NCBI GenBank assembly: GCA_026392575.1
Contig: JAPLBU010000100.1
Location: 14,562 to 28,359 of the forward strand
Direction: 5' to 3'
From: Actinomycetota bacterium
Lineage (GTDB): Bacteria; Actinomycetota; Actinomycetes; S36-B12
DNA length: 13,798 nucleotides
Each line of letters starts with the position of its first letter. Positions within the stretch are counted from its first letter, which is position 1. Below the pieces are notes generated by a model. It searched no databases, was not told the DNA's origin, and saw only the letters and a list, made by a program, of their open reading frames with translations. The position numbers and the translations under genes are program-made. Positions 7,102 to 13,530 of this stretch are shown here, piece by piece.

Positions 7102-8352
7102 GTGCGCATCGGATTCATCAGCCAATGGTTCGATCCAGAGAGTGGCTCCGCAGCCATCCCCGGTGGAATCGCGCGCGCCCTGTCCGGCCATGGCATCGAC
7201 GTGAATGTGATCACGGGCTTTCCGAATTTCCCTACCGGGCAGATCTTTCCCGGCTATCACCAGCGGTTCCACGCGAAATCGACAATGGGAGATCTCACCG
7301 TCCATCGGGTACCGCTCTACCCAGATCACAGCCAGAGCTCCCTGCGTCGCGCGCTTGCCTACTCCTCCTTCGCGCTGAGTTCGTCTCTTGTCGGCTTGCC
7401 ATCGATCGGCCGTCCCGATGCTTACGTCGTCTACTCCTCGCCCGTCATCTCAGGGGTCGGACCCACGATCAGCGGCAGAATCTCGTCGACGCCCGTTCTC
7501 ACGTACGTCCCAGATCTATGGCCCGACTCCGTAATGGCGTCTGGAATCGCGGGCCACGGATCGGCTAGCCGGATTATCGGCGGGAGCCTCACCCGCATGA
7601 GTAGGTCCATCTACCGGCACAGCGACATGGTTGTCGCGACCAGCGACCTTATGCGCACAACTCTCATTGAACGCGGCGTGGATGAGAAACGAGCCTTCAC
7701 CGTCTACAACTGGGTCGACGAGGAGGTCTTTCATCCTCGGGTCGATTCGCAGGAGGTCCGCGAATCCCTTGGAGTTCAGGACAAGTTTGTTGCCATGTAT
7801 GCCGGGAACCTCGGACACCTTCAAGGTGTCATGACCTTCCTGGAAGCAGCCGTCCTCCTCCACCAACGAGAGGACATCACCTTCATCTTCGTCGGCTCCG
7901 GGGCACTCGAAGAAGCGATGCGTAAGGAGGCCGCCGACCGTGGACTGCGCAACGTAACCTTCCTCGGCCAGCGCACCATGGAAGAAACGGCTCAGTTGCT
8001 CGGCGCAGCAGACGTGCAACTGGCCAGCTTGATCGATACACCGCTCCTACGCATGACGGTCCCTAGCAAGCTCCAGTACGGCATGGCGTCCGCGAAGGCA
8101 ACGATTCTTGCCGCGGCTGGTGAGGCGGCCGATCTGGTGACTCGGAGCCGAGGGGGGATCATCGTTCCACCAAGCGACGCGAAAGCGCTTGCCGCCTCCA
8201 TAGTTGAATGCGCCGACGACCGGGGCGGCCGCGTCCAGCGAATGGGCCTGAACGCCTATTCCTTCTACCAAGAGCATCTGTCGCAGGCAGTGGGCTCGGC
8301 GAAGCTAGTCCAATTGCTGAGGAAGCTGACCGGTAGCGGTTCCGGTTCCTAG
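7102..8352 (+). CDS. GT4-family glycosyltransferase, WcaI/WbuB-like
   Basis: It is 416 aa. The N-terminal domain opens with MRIGFISQWFDPESGSAA (1-18), a Gly loop (IPGGIARAL, 19-27) and VITGFPNFPTGQIFPGY (36-52), the hallmark of WcaI/WbuB-type transferases. DLWPDSV (138-144) corresponds to the usual DLWPES segment. The C-terminal GT-B half shows YAGNLGHLQG (233-242), FIFVGSG (261-267), FLGQRTMEE (287-295), PSKLQYGMAS (321-330) and GGIIVPP (351-357), the nucleotide-sugar site in this subgroup. In characterised relatives the donor is often an amino or deoxy sugar such as FucNAc; whether that holds here is inference. Codon third positions look less GC-biased than in the genes to its left. The stop is shared as CTAG with the convergent gene. 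Confidence 0.9.
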   Translation: MRIGFISQWFDPESGSAAIPGGIARALSGHGIDVNVITGFPNFPTGQIFPGYHQRFHAKSTMGDLTVHRVPLYPDHSQSSLRRALAYSSFALSSSLVGLPSIGRPDAYVVYSSPVISGVGPTISGRISSTPVLTYVPDLWPDSVMASGIAGHGSASRIIGGSLTRMSRSIYRHSDMVVATSDLMRTTLIERGVDEKRAFTVYNWVDEEVFHPRVDSQEVRESLGVQDKFVAMYAGNLGHLQGVMTFLEAAVLLHQREDITFIFVGSGALEEAMRKEAADRGLRNVTFLGQRTMEETAQLLGAADVQLASLIDTPLLRMTVPSKLQYGMASAKATILAAAGEAADLVTRSRGGIIVPPSDAKALAASIVECADDRGGRVQRMGLNAYSFYQEHLSQAVGSAKLVQLLRKLTGSGSGS

Positions 8353-9485
8353 TCGCCCAAGACCAGATCGAACAGGCTCGCTTCCTGTGCGTGCCCGGAA
8401 TACCAGGCCGCATAGCTGGCGTGTGCGCGCCTGCGTCCTTCGGCTCGCTGGTCACCCGACAGGGCAGCAAGTTCCGCGAGGAATGCCGTGCATGCCGCGG
8501 GTTCGCCCGCCACACCGCTCCCGGAATTTGCCATGTCCGTCCAGATCGTGTTTTGGCTGATGACGACCGGACACCCCACCGACAGCGCCTCCGCGATCGC
8601 GTGCCCGAAGTTCTCTCCCCGGGTCGGGAGCACAAGTGCATCAGCCTTGGAGAAGATCTCTGCCGCTTCCTCCGGCCGGTATGGACCTGCGTAGCTGAAG
8701 GAAATGTTCGACGGCAGTTTCTCGGCAAGGGCCCGACACCTTGCCCAATACGCCTCGTCGCTGACCGATCCAAACACGGTGAATGTGCAAGGTGACTCGA
8801 TGGCGGTAAGCATTTCGAGCGCAGTATCCAGACCCTTCATCTGATCTATGCGAGACGCGAACACCAAGTTGGGGTCCTCCGACTGAGATCCGGGCGAGTG
8901 CGCGAGCGCAGGCGGGGGCGGGGGGTCCGACTGGACAACCACCCTCCCCCCGGATGGCAGCGGACGGCCATACCAGCCCCTGATGTCCGACTCCTCCGCA
9001 AGCGAGGATGCATGCCATGTGACCCGCTTACCCAATAGCCAGCGAAGTGTGGGGCGAGCAAGCTTCTTCTTCGCAGCCTTGTGCCCCTGTGCCCCCTCGG
9101 AGCACTCCCCGCGAGGCGCCACCATGAGTGGGGCAGGCGGGAGGGCGCGGGCCCGAAGGAGCAGATAGGGCAGCATCGAGTAGTCAGGGCTCTGCAGGCT
9201 GTTGACGTAATAGGCGTCAGGCCGCCAGGCGGCCAGCTCAGATCTGAGCCAGGCCACGTCCACAAGCCCAGGACGCAGATATGCAACCTCCGCGCGTCCG
9301 ACCCTGTGCCACGTTCGTGGGGCCAGCCCCAGGTATGCATCGCGCGACCCCAGGTCGTGGTTGCGAGTTATCACCCTAAAGTAGTGCTCGGTCTCGGTCT
9401 CCACGATTCTCGAGGTGCTCACGATCGTGCCGCCACCGGCAAAGCCCGGAAGGTAGTACTCCGTGAAGGCCACGATCTTGGCCAA
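8349..9485 (-). CDS. GT4-family glycosyltransferase with a pentaproline linker
   Basis: It is 378 aa. The start is TTG, supported by GGGGA 7-8 nt upstream and by an N-terminus (AKIVAFTEYYLPGFAGGG, 2-19) that starts exactly at the first GT-B strand and Gly-rich loop; a GTG at codon 5 is a possible alternative. APRGECSEGA (123-132) is the typical central motif of GT4 enzymes of this type. NLVFASRIDQMKGLD (206-220), SYAGPY (264-269) and the E-x7-E motif ENFGHAIAE (291-299) followed by LSVGCPVVIS (301-310) define the donor site. Five consecutive prolines (188-192) lie just ahead of the C-terminal domain. It is the last gene of the leftward cluster, 68 nt downstream of the WbpL-like gene. It should extend the lipid-linked glycan in the cytoplasm; sugar unknown. 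Confidence 0.9.
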   Translation of the reverse strand: MAKIVAFTEYYLPGFAGGGTIVSTSRIVETETEHYFRVITRNHDLGSRDAYLGLAPRTWHRVGRAEVAYLRPGLVDVAWLRSELAAWRPDAYYVNSLQSPDYSMLPYLLLRARALPPAPLMVAPRGECSEGAQGHKAAKKKLARPTLRWLLGKRVTWHASSLAEESDIRGWYGRPLPSGGRVVVQSDPPPPPALAHSPGSQSEDPNLVFASRIDQMKGLDTALEMLTAIESPCTFTVFGSVSDEAYWARCRALAEKLPSNISFSYAGPYRPEEAAEIFSKADALVLPTRGENFGHAIAEALSVGCPVVISQNTIWTDMANSGSGVAGEPAACTAFLAELAALSGDQRAEGRRRAHASYAAWYSGHAQEASLFDLVLGD

Positions 9486-9553
9486 GACCGATTCCCCATC
9501 TCATCCGTCGAGGTTGTCCACGTTGCCGTCTACTGGCGATGCACTCCTTGATC

Positions 9554-10555
9554 CTACGATTCCTGAGCCCCGTCGGAGTGACTCCTGCCCCTCCGAGCGA
9601 GCGTCGGCGACCACAGATAGATGAACGCGAGTCCGACGATGAGAAGAACCATCACAGCCACCGGTATCCAGCCCCGTTGTGTCGAAACGGCCAAGATGCC
9701 GCACAACGCGCTCAAACCTGCGACGAACAGGGCTGTCGCCCGGTGGCTCCACCCCTCCTGCACGAGCCGTTGATACGCATGGTCGCGATGCGCAGTCGTC
9801 AGGCTTTCCCCCGAAAGCCCTCGTCGCACGATGGTTGCCCCCACGTCAACGAGGTAGATGGCGAAGGGTGCCAGCGCCACAAGAATGCTGATGCCGTTGG
9901 CCCAGCAAGCCATCATCATGAGCGCAACGGCGGCGCCCAGCAGGTAGCTTCCCGAGTCGCCTAGGAACATCGCGGCACGCGCCCGCCAATTCCAAGGGAA
10001 GAACGCGACCGAGGCGGCGGCAAGGGCAACCCCGACCATTGACCACGCACCGGCGTCGGCACCCATCAGCAGCAGGCAATACACAGCGCCCAGCACCAGA
10101 CCGTGAGCCGCGGAGATTCCATTGATGCCATCCATGAAGTTGGCAGCGTTGACCGCGACAGGGAAGATCAGGAACGACGCAAGGGCTACCCAGACGGCCA
10201 GACCACCAGGTCGCCATTGCCAAGCCAGAGCGCCCACCACGACGCCTGACAGCAGTACCTGCGCTATCAAGCGGACCCGTGCTGGCTGAGCACGCCAATC
10301 GTCTACGGCGCCCAGTCCGCTGAAGCCCACGACAGCGACGAAGGCGGCAACAGGGAGGCCACCTGCTGCGGCCATGCCGGCCAGCATCCCCGCCAACTGC
10401 CCGACTCCCGCCCCCCGGGGTGTCGCGACAGCGTGGGACGAACGGTCATTCGGGTGATCCAGGACGTTCCGACGCACCAGCCCTGCACGCACGATAGGGA
10501 GCGCGACCGCAGTGACGGCCAGCGATACAACGAAGACCGTGACCGTTGCACTCAC
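9554..10555 (-). CDS. WbpL/WecA/MraY-type polyprenyl-phosphate sugar-1-phosphate transferase
   Basis: It is 333 aa, almost entirely membrane embedded (about ten segments). It should transfer a HexNAc-1-phosphate from a UDP-sugar to undecaprenyl or decaprenyl phosphate, starting the glycan. The family's landmarks are all visible: DHPNDRSSHAVATPRGAG (33-50), the Asp pair DDW (85-87), NAANFMDGINGI (136-147), FLGDSGS (197-203) with the catalytic Asp, and HRDHAYQRL (256-264) in the last cytoplasmic loop. The NxxNFMDGINGI form and the HRDHAYQRL loop favour the WbpL/WbcO branch over peptidoglycan MraY. The GTG start lies 20 nt after the CapD fragment's stop. It has no Shine-Dalgarno but is preceded by TAGTGT 7 nt upstream, so it may have its own leaderless transcript in addition to operon transcription. 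Confidence 0.93.
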   Translation of the reverse strand: MSATVTVFVVSLAVTAVALPIVRAGLVRRNVLDHPNDRSSHAVATPRGAGVGQLAGMLAGMAAAGGLPVAAFVAVVGFSGLGAVDDWRAQPARVRLIAQVLLSGVVVGALAWQWRPGGLAVWVALASFLIFPVAVNAANFMDGINGISAAHGLVLGAVYCLLLMGADAGAWSMVGVALAAASVAFFPWNWRARAAMFLGDSGSYLLGAAVALMMMACWANGISILVALAPFAIYLVDVGATIVRRGLSGESLTTAHRDHAYQRLVQEGWSHRATALFVAGLSALCGILAVSTQRGWIPVAVMVLLIVGLAFIYLWSPTLARRGRSHSDGAQES

Positions 10556-10562
10556 GCGACTG

Positions 10563-10568
10563 ACACTA
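10563..10568 (-). promoter_or_regulatory. Candidate -10 (TAGTGT), leaderless promoter for the WbpL-like gene
   Basis: On the minus strand TAGTGT is followed by 7 nt and then the GTG at 10555. The 20-nt gap between the CapD fragment and this gene has no Shine-Dalgarno. An internal promoter here would keep the initiating transferase expressed independently of the broken gene upstream. No strong -35 is seen. Confidence 0.45.
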
Positions 10569-10575
10569 CAGACGC

Positions 10576-10869
10576 CTACAGGGCGTCGACGGCATCGCGC
10601 GCGGTGTCACGAGAGACGAGTCTGGACATCGCCTCGTATGCATCACGGGACTGCGCCCGCGTATCACGGACGAGGTCGAAGGAGGTCCGCTCCCCGCTGA
10701 CCTGGGTGATCAGGGGGTGCTGGGTCGACTCGGGGCACTCAGTCTCACTGACCAGACTCTCGTGAAGCTTCTCCGCAGGCCGAAGCCCGACATAGGTGAT
10801 TGCGATGTCCCTGCCGGAGATGCCCACGAGTTGCTGCGCCACATCGGCGATGCGCACGGGGGTTCCCAT
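10576..10869 (-). pseudogene. 3' fragment of the CapD/WbpM-like gene, separated by a frameshift
   Basis: The 97 residues read MGTPVRIADVAQQLV followed by YVGLRPAEKLHESLV, which is the conserved C-terminal end of FlaA1/CapD/WbpM dehydratases (in intact relatives, LDMGxPVRI...GLRPGEKLxEEL). Reading this frame upstream past its ATG gives TTLILD, so homology continues up to the frameshift region around 10889-10904. The ATG has no ribosome-binding site and sits inside a conserved motif, so this is unlikely to be an independent gene. It belongs to the 10871-12376 reading frame. The last 40 residues are rich in Arg and Asp and less conserved. Confidence 0.8.
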
Positions 10870-10870
10870 G

Positions 10871-12376
10871 TCAAGGATCAGCGTGGTCCCGGCCTCCGGC
10901 CTCCAGCACGAGGTTTACGGCTTCGCCCACCGTCATGAAGTACCTGGTCACGTCGGGATCTGTGACAGTCACCGGGCCCCCCGCTGCGATCTGGTCGCGG
11001 AAGAGGTTAAGCACTGATCCACGGCTCCCCAAGACGTTGCCGAAGCGCACCGATAAGTAGCGACTGGCCGAGCCCGGTTCAGCGCTGGCCGTCAGCCTCT
11101 CGGTCACGAGCTTGCTCATGCCGAGGACGCTCGTCGGATCAGCCGCCTTGTCCGTGGAGATGTTGATGAACGCACGAGCTCCGGTGGCGACAGCGGCGTT
11201 GAGAACGTTCTGGGTACCGACGATGTTGGTCTTGAAGGCTTCCTCCGGAAACGCCTCCAGCAAAGACAGGTGCTTGAGAGCCGCAGCATGGAACACGATC
11301 TCTGGACGCACCCGGTCGAACACCTCGACAAGCCTGTCGGCGTCACGGATATCCCCGAGGAGCAGGTTCTCGTCGCCTAGCAATCCATGACCCTGGAGGC
11401 TCATCTGGACGGCCTGGATGGCCGACTCGTCACGGTCGAGGATGCCGAGGAAGGCTGGCTCGTAGCGGGCCACCTGCCGGCAGAGTTCGGAACCGATCGA
11501 CCCGCCCGCCCCCGTGATGAGAACTCGCTTCCCACGCAGGAGTTCGGATATGCCCGCCTCGTCTGCCTCGATCGGCCGCCGACCGAGCAGGTCCTCCACC
11601 CTTACGCTGGAGAGGTCGCCAAGCTGGACGCCCTCCGTCAGGAGCTGATTGCCGGTGGGGATGACCCTCAATTCGATTCCGAGAACCTGACAGCGTCGAT
11701 CAAGATCACGCAGATGCGCCGTCGATACGCGCGTGATTGCGACCACGAGAACAGTCGCCCCGGTCTGCGCGACAGCCCTCTCCAGATCAATACGCCCGCC
11801 GAGAACTCGCACTCCGTAGCTTCGCAAGCGTTGCTTCTGCGGGTCATCATCGAGGACGCCCACCGGATGAAACGACTTCGACGGATCCGACATCATCAGA
11901 CGAATCAGATGCTCACCGGTATGTCCCGCGCCATAGATCAGAGTGCGCGCCCCGATGTCAGTGCCTACGAACCGCATGCGGTAAAGGCGGAGAGCCACAC
12001 GTCCGCCCAGCATCAGACCTAAGGCCAGGGCGCCCGCAATCACAGGGATGGACCTCGGGATGCCGGCGGGCCTAACGATCAGGACAAAGACGGTCGCCAC
12101 GGTGACAAGGATCAGCACCGTCAGGGTTACTCCGGACACCTCGTCGATCGAACCGACCCGATACCGGCCCCGATACAACTGGAACATGTAGCCAAGTACT
12201 AACTGTCCGACGACGAAGAAGAGCGCGAGGATGAGGATCGGGCGCACCTGATCGAAATCCGGCTGGAAGTCGTATCGGAGGGCCCAAGCTGCCATCGTTG
12301 CGGCGATCCATGCACCGGCGTCCCAGGCGGCCTGACCCGCGCGCCTAGCATGAACAGACTGTCGTATTCGCTGCAC
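10871..12376 (-). CDS. FlaA1/CapD/WbpM-type nucleotide-sugar dehydratase, C-terminally truncated by frameshift
   Basis: Membrane-anchored UDP-HexNAc 4,6-dehydratase-like enzyme; 501 aa are read before a premature TGA. Four hydrophobic segments lie in the first ~130 residues. A first Rossmann-like domain follows (IYGAGHTG, about 147-154), then the catalytic SDR domain with TGAGGSIGSEL (288-298), HAAALKH (363-369), the STDKAADP motif (407-414) and LGMSK (418-422), where the position four residues before the Lys is Leu rather than Tyr or Met. The frame breaks at about residue 494 and the family's C-terminus continues in another frame at 10576-10869. Removing one copy of a 7-bp tandem repeat would restore a 597-aa protein. 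The GTG start has AGGGGG just upstream and lies 8 nt after the preceding gene's stop; a TTG at 12394 is possible but would start before the predicted transcription start. Confidence 0.85.
   Translation of the reverse strand: MQRIRQSVHARRAGQAAWDAGAWIAATMAAWALRYDFQPDFDQVRPILILALFFVVGQLVLGYMFQLYRGRYRVGSIDEVSGVTLTVLILVTVATVFVLIVRPAGIPRSIPVIAGALALGLMLGGRVALRLYRMRFVGTDIGARTLIYGAGHTGEHLIRLMMSDPSKSFHPVGVLDDDPQKQRLRSYGVRVLGGRIDLERAVAQTGATVLVVAITRVSTAHLRDLDRRCQVLGIELRVIPTGNQLLTEGVQLGDLSSVRVEDLLGRRPIEADEAGISELLRGKRVLITGAGGSIGSELCRQVARYEPAFLGILDRDESAIQAVQMSLQGHGLLGDENLLLGDIRDADRLVEVFDRVRPEIVFHAAALKHLSLLEAFPEEAFKTNIVGTQNVLNAAVATGARAFINISTDKAADPTSVLGMSKLVTERLTASAEPGSASRYLSVRFGNVLGSRGSVLNLFRDQIAAGGPVTVTDPDVTRYFMTVGEAVNLVLEAGGRDHADP
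10889..10904. repeat. 7-bp tandem duplication at the CapD frameshift
   Basis: The + strand reads CCGGCCT, CCGGCCT, CC: a perfect period-7 tract of 16 nt. It lies exactly where the reading frame switches between the long CapD frame and its C-terminal fragment. Seven is 1 modulo 3, so deleting one unit joins LVLEAG directly to TTLILDMG in frame. Confidence 0.85.
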
Positions 12377-12384
12377 GTTTCCCC

Positions 12385-12405
12385 CTAGAACCAATCAGAT
12401 TCTAG
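12385..12405. promoter_or_regulatory. Inverted repeat CTAGAA-N9-TTCTAG over the CapD promoter
   Basis: Six-base arms with a 9-nt spacer. The right arm overlaps the candidate -10 of the CapD gene and the left arm includes the stop codon of the RmlD-like gene. The position, across the -10 and the predicted transcription start, would suit an operator, but the arms are short and the function is unproven. Confidence 0.3.
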
Positions 12406-13356
12406 AGGTTTTCGAGATGCAGCTGAAGCGAGGGCGGTGTCCGTCATCTTCCCGTCTTGCAGCCACACCCTGACTGTCGAGGCGTCCAATCGGGCCGCCG
12501 TGAGCCCCTGCCGCTGAGTCGGCGACGGCGTCTGCGTGAACGACTCAAACTTGGAGGTGTCCAGCGAGATGTCGCGACTCTTCGCCCATTCCCGGGGCTC
12601 GACGTCCTCTGAAGTAGGAAAGACGAGGGAGGAATCAAGATCGAACACGTCTGCTGCAGCAATCGCGAAGTCGTACTTAGACAGGGGGTCCTTTGACGCC
12701 ACATGGAACACGCCATGGGCATCGCGCTCCGCGAGCGTCCAGATCGCCTCCATCAGATGCTGGGCATACATCGATGTGACGACGAAGTCGGTGTAGCCCT
12801 TCACAACTTCACCTCGCGTGAGGGAGTTGTAGAAGAACTCGAGGATCGAACTCCGGCCCGAAGGACTCCACCCGAAGAAGTTCGTGCGAACGACTAGCGC
12901 GTTCGCCTCCAAGAGAGCTACATGCTCCCCCTCCAGCTTCGTCTGGCCATAGACCGAGAACGGATTGGGAAGCGCATCCTCGTTGTAGATGCCCGTTGCA
13001 CCATCGAAGACCGCATCCGTCGACACGTAGATGAATTGAGCACCGATCTCATGGGCCGCCCTTGCCAGCTCTCTTGTGGCATTGACGTTGATGAGTTCCG
13101 CCCGCGCAGGGTCGCTCTCGCAATCCTCATGCCGCGAGACGGCCGCACAATGAAGGATTACCGACGGGCGGGCAGCCTCAACCACCTCAACGGCTCGGCT
13201 CACATCGGATAGATCGGCCTCGATCGTTGTCACGAATGTGCTCCCCGTGCCACTTTCACGTCTCACCAAGCCAAGGGACTCCGCCCTGCCACGGAGGAAC
13301 AGACCCGCATTGGCACCGAGAAAACCACCGCCGCCGGTCACCAGCCATGTATCCAT
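12385..13356 (-). CDS. RmlD-like NAD(P)-dependent sugar reductase (SDR family)
   Basis: It is 323 aa from the ATG at 13356, where the Rossmann motif TGGGGFLG follows at residues 7-14. GAGGA lies about 12 nt upstream, a long spacing. The frame is open for 35 more codons upstream, but that stretch overlaps the candidate promoter and has no family similarity, so I reject it. HCAAVSRHEDCESDP (69-83), STDAVFDG (112-119) and the catalytic YGQTK (Y136, K140) match the dTDP-4-dehydrorhamnose reductase (RmlD/RfbD) superfamily. It should reduce a 4-keto nucleotide sugar, possibly the product of the dehydratase encoded next to it; that pairing is inference, based on 8-nt spacing. It is the first gene of the leftward cluster and divergent from the ABC exporter. 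A general SDR epimerase role remains possible. Confidence 0.87.
   Translation of the reverse strand: MDTWLVTGGGGFLGANAGLFLRGRAESLGLVRRESGTGSTFVTTIEADLSDVSRAVEVVEAARPSVILHCAAVSRHEDCESDPARAELINVNATRELARAAHEIGAQFIYVSTDAVFDGATGIYNEDALPNPFSVYGQTKLEGEHVALLEANALVVRTNFFGWSPSGRSSILEFFYNSLTRGEVVKGYTDFVVTSMYAQHLMEAIWTLAERDAHGVFHVASKDPLSKYDFAIAAADVFDLDSSLVFPTSEDVEPREWAKSRDISLDTSKFESFTQTPSPTQRQGLTAARLDASTVRVWLQDGKMTDTALASAASRKPLESDWF
12399..12404 (-). promoter_or_regulatory. Candidate -10 (TAGAAT) for the CapD-like gene
   Basis: On the minus strand TTCAGC (12427-12422) is separated by 17 nt from TAGAAT, a weak -35 and a good -10. The predicted start of transcription near 12392 leaves about 16 nt of leader containing AGGGGG before the GTG at 12376. 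This promoter would lie inside the end of the preceding gene. Confidence 0.45.
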
Positions 13357-13402
13357 AGGGGTGCGTTGTCCTCGCCTGGTCCAAGAGTGTTTCTCGGGTT
13401 TG

Positions 13403-13408
13403 ATTCTA
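13403..13408 (-). promoter_or_regulatory. Candidate -10 (TAGAAT) for the leftward operon
   Basis: Minus-strand TAGAAT lies about 47 nt upstream of the ATG at 13356, giving a leader of roughly 40 nt that contains GAGGA. The 8-mer CTAGAATC around it is identical to the one at the CapD promoter (12398-12405). No consensus -35 is visible; a 12-bp palindrome occupies that region. Confidence 0.4.
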
Positions 13409-13420
13409 GCCAACGCTTGA

Positions 13421-13432
13421 CGCGGTACCGCG
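13421..13432. promoter_or_regulatory. 12-bp perfect palindrome CGCGGTACCGCG, candidate operator
   Basis: A perfect 12-bp dyad in the 170-bp divergent region between the RmlD-like gene and the ABC exporter. It covers the expected -35 position of the leftward promoter. In GC-rich DNA such a dyad could arise by chance, so regulatory function is only suggested. Confidence 0.3.
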
Positions 13433-13497
13433 AAGAATCCCAGCCAAGGAGTCCGCTCCAAGCACGCGCAGCGAAATGGGCGCCTCGTCCTGTCGGC

Positions 13498-13503
13498 TAA
13501 CCT
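13498..13503 (+). promoter_or_regulatory. Candidate -10 (TAACCT) for the ABC exporter
   Basis: TAACCT fits TANNNT and is followed by 6 nt and then a G at 13510. The predicted transcript would start at or near 13510, which is itself a GTG opening a six-codon ORF ending on the exporter's start codon. No convincing -35 is seen. Confidence 0.45.
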
Positions 13504-13509
13504 AGCTGC

Positions 13510-13530
13510 GTGCCTGGGACCAGTTCATGA
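13510..13530 (+). CDS. Six-codon upstream ORF (VPGTSS) overlapping the exporter start
   Basis: GTG CCT GGG ACC AGT TCA TGA. The GTG is 6 nt downstream of a TANNNT element, so it could be translated as a leaderless start. Its TGA overlaps the exporter's ATG as ATGA, the usual geometry of translational coupling. The exporter has only a weak GGGA upstream. This is a candidate regulatory or coupling peptide, not an established gene. Confidence 0.3.
   Translation: MPGTSS

Noticed and set aside
9486..9553. Terminator or small gene in the 68-nt gap between two leftward genes
   Set aside because: No stem followed by a T run, and no start codon with a useful frame; treated as an operon gap.
10576..10869. 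Independent 97-aa gene
   Set aside because: Starts within a conserved motif of the CapD C-terminus and has no ribosome-binding site; it is the severed end of the upstream frame.
12377..12394. TTG start six codons upstream for the CapD-like gene
   Set aside because: Only 4 nt after the candidate -10 and overlapping the previous stop; the GTG at 12376 has a Shine-Dalgarno.
13357..13461. 35-codon N-terminal extension of the RmlD-like protein
   Set aside because: Begins at TTG, lacks family similarity, and covers the candidate promoter; the Rossmann fold starts right after ATG 13356.
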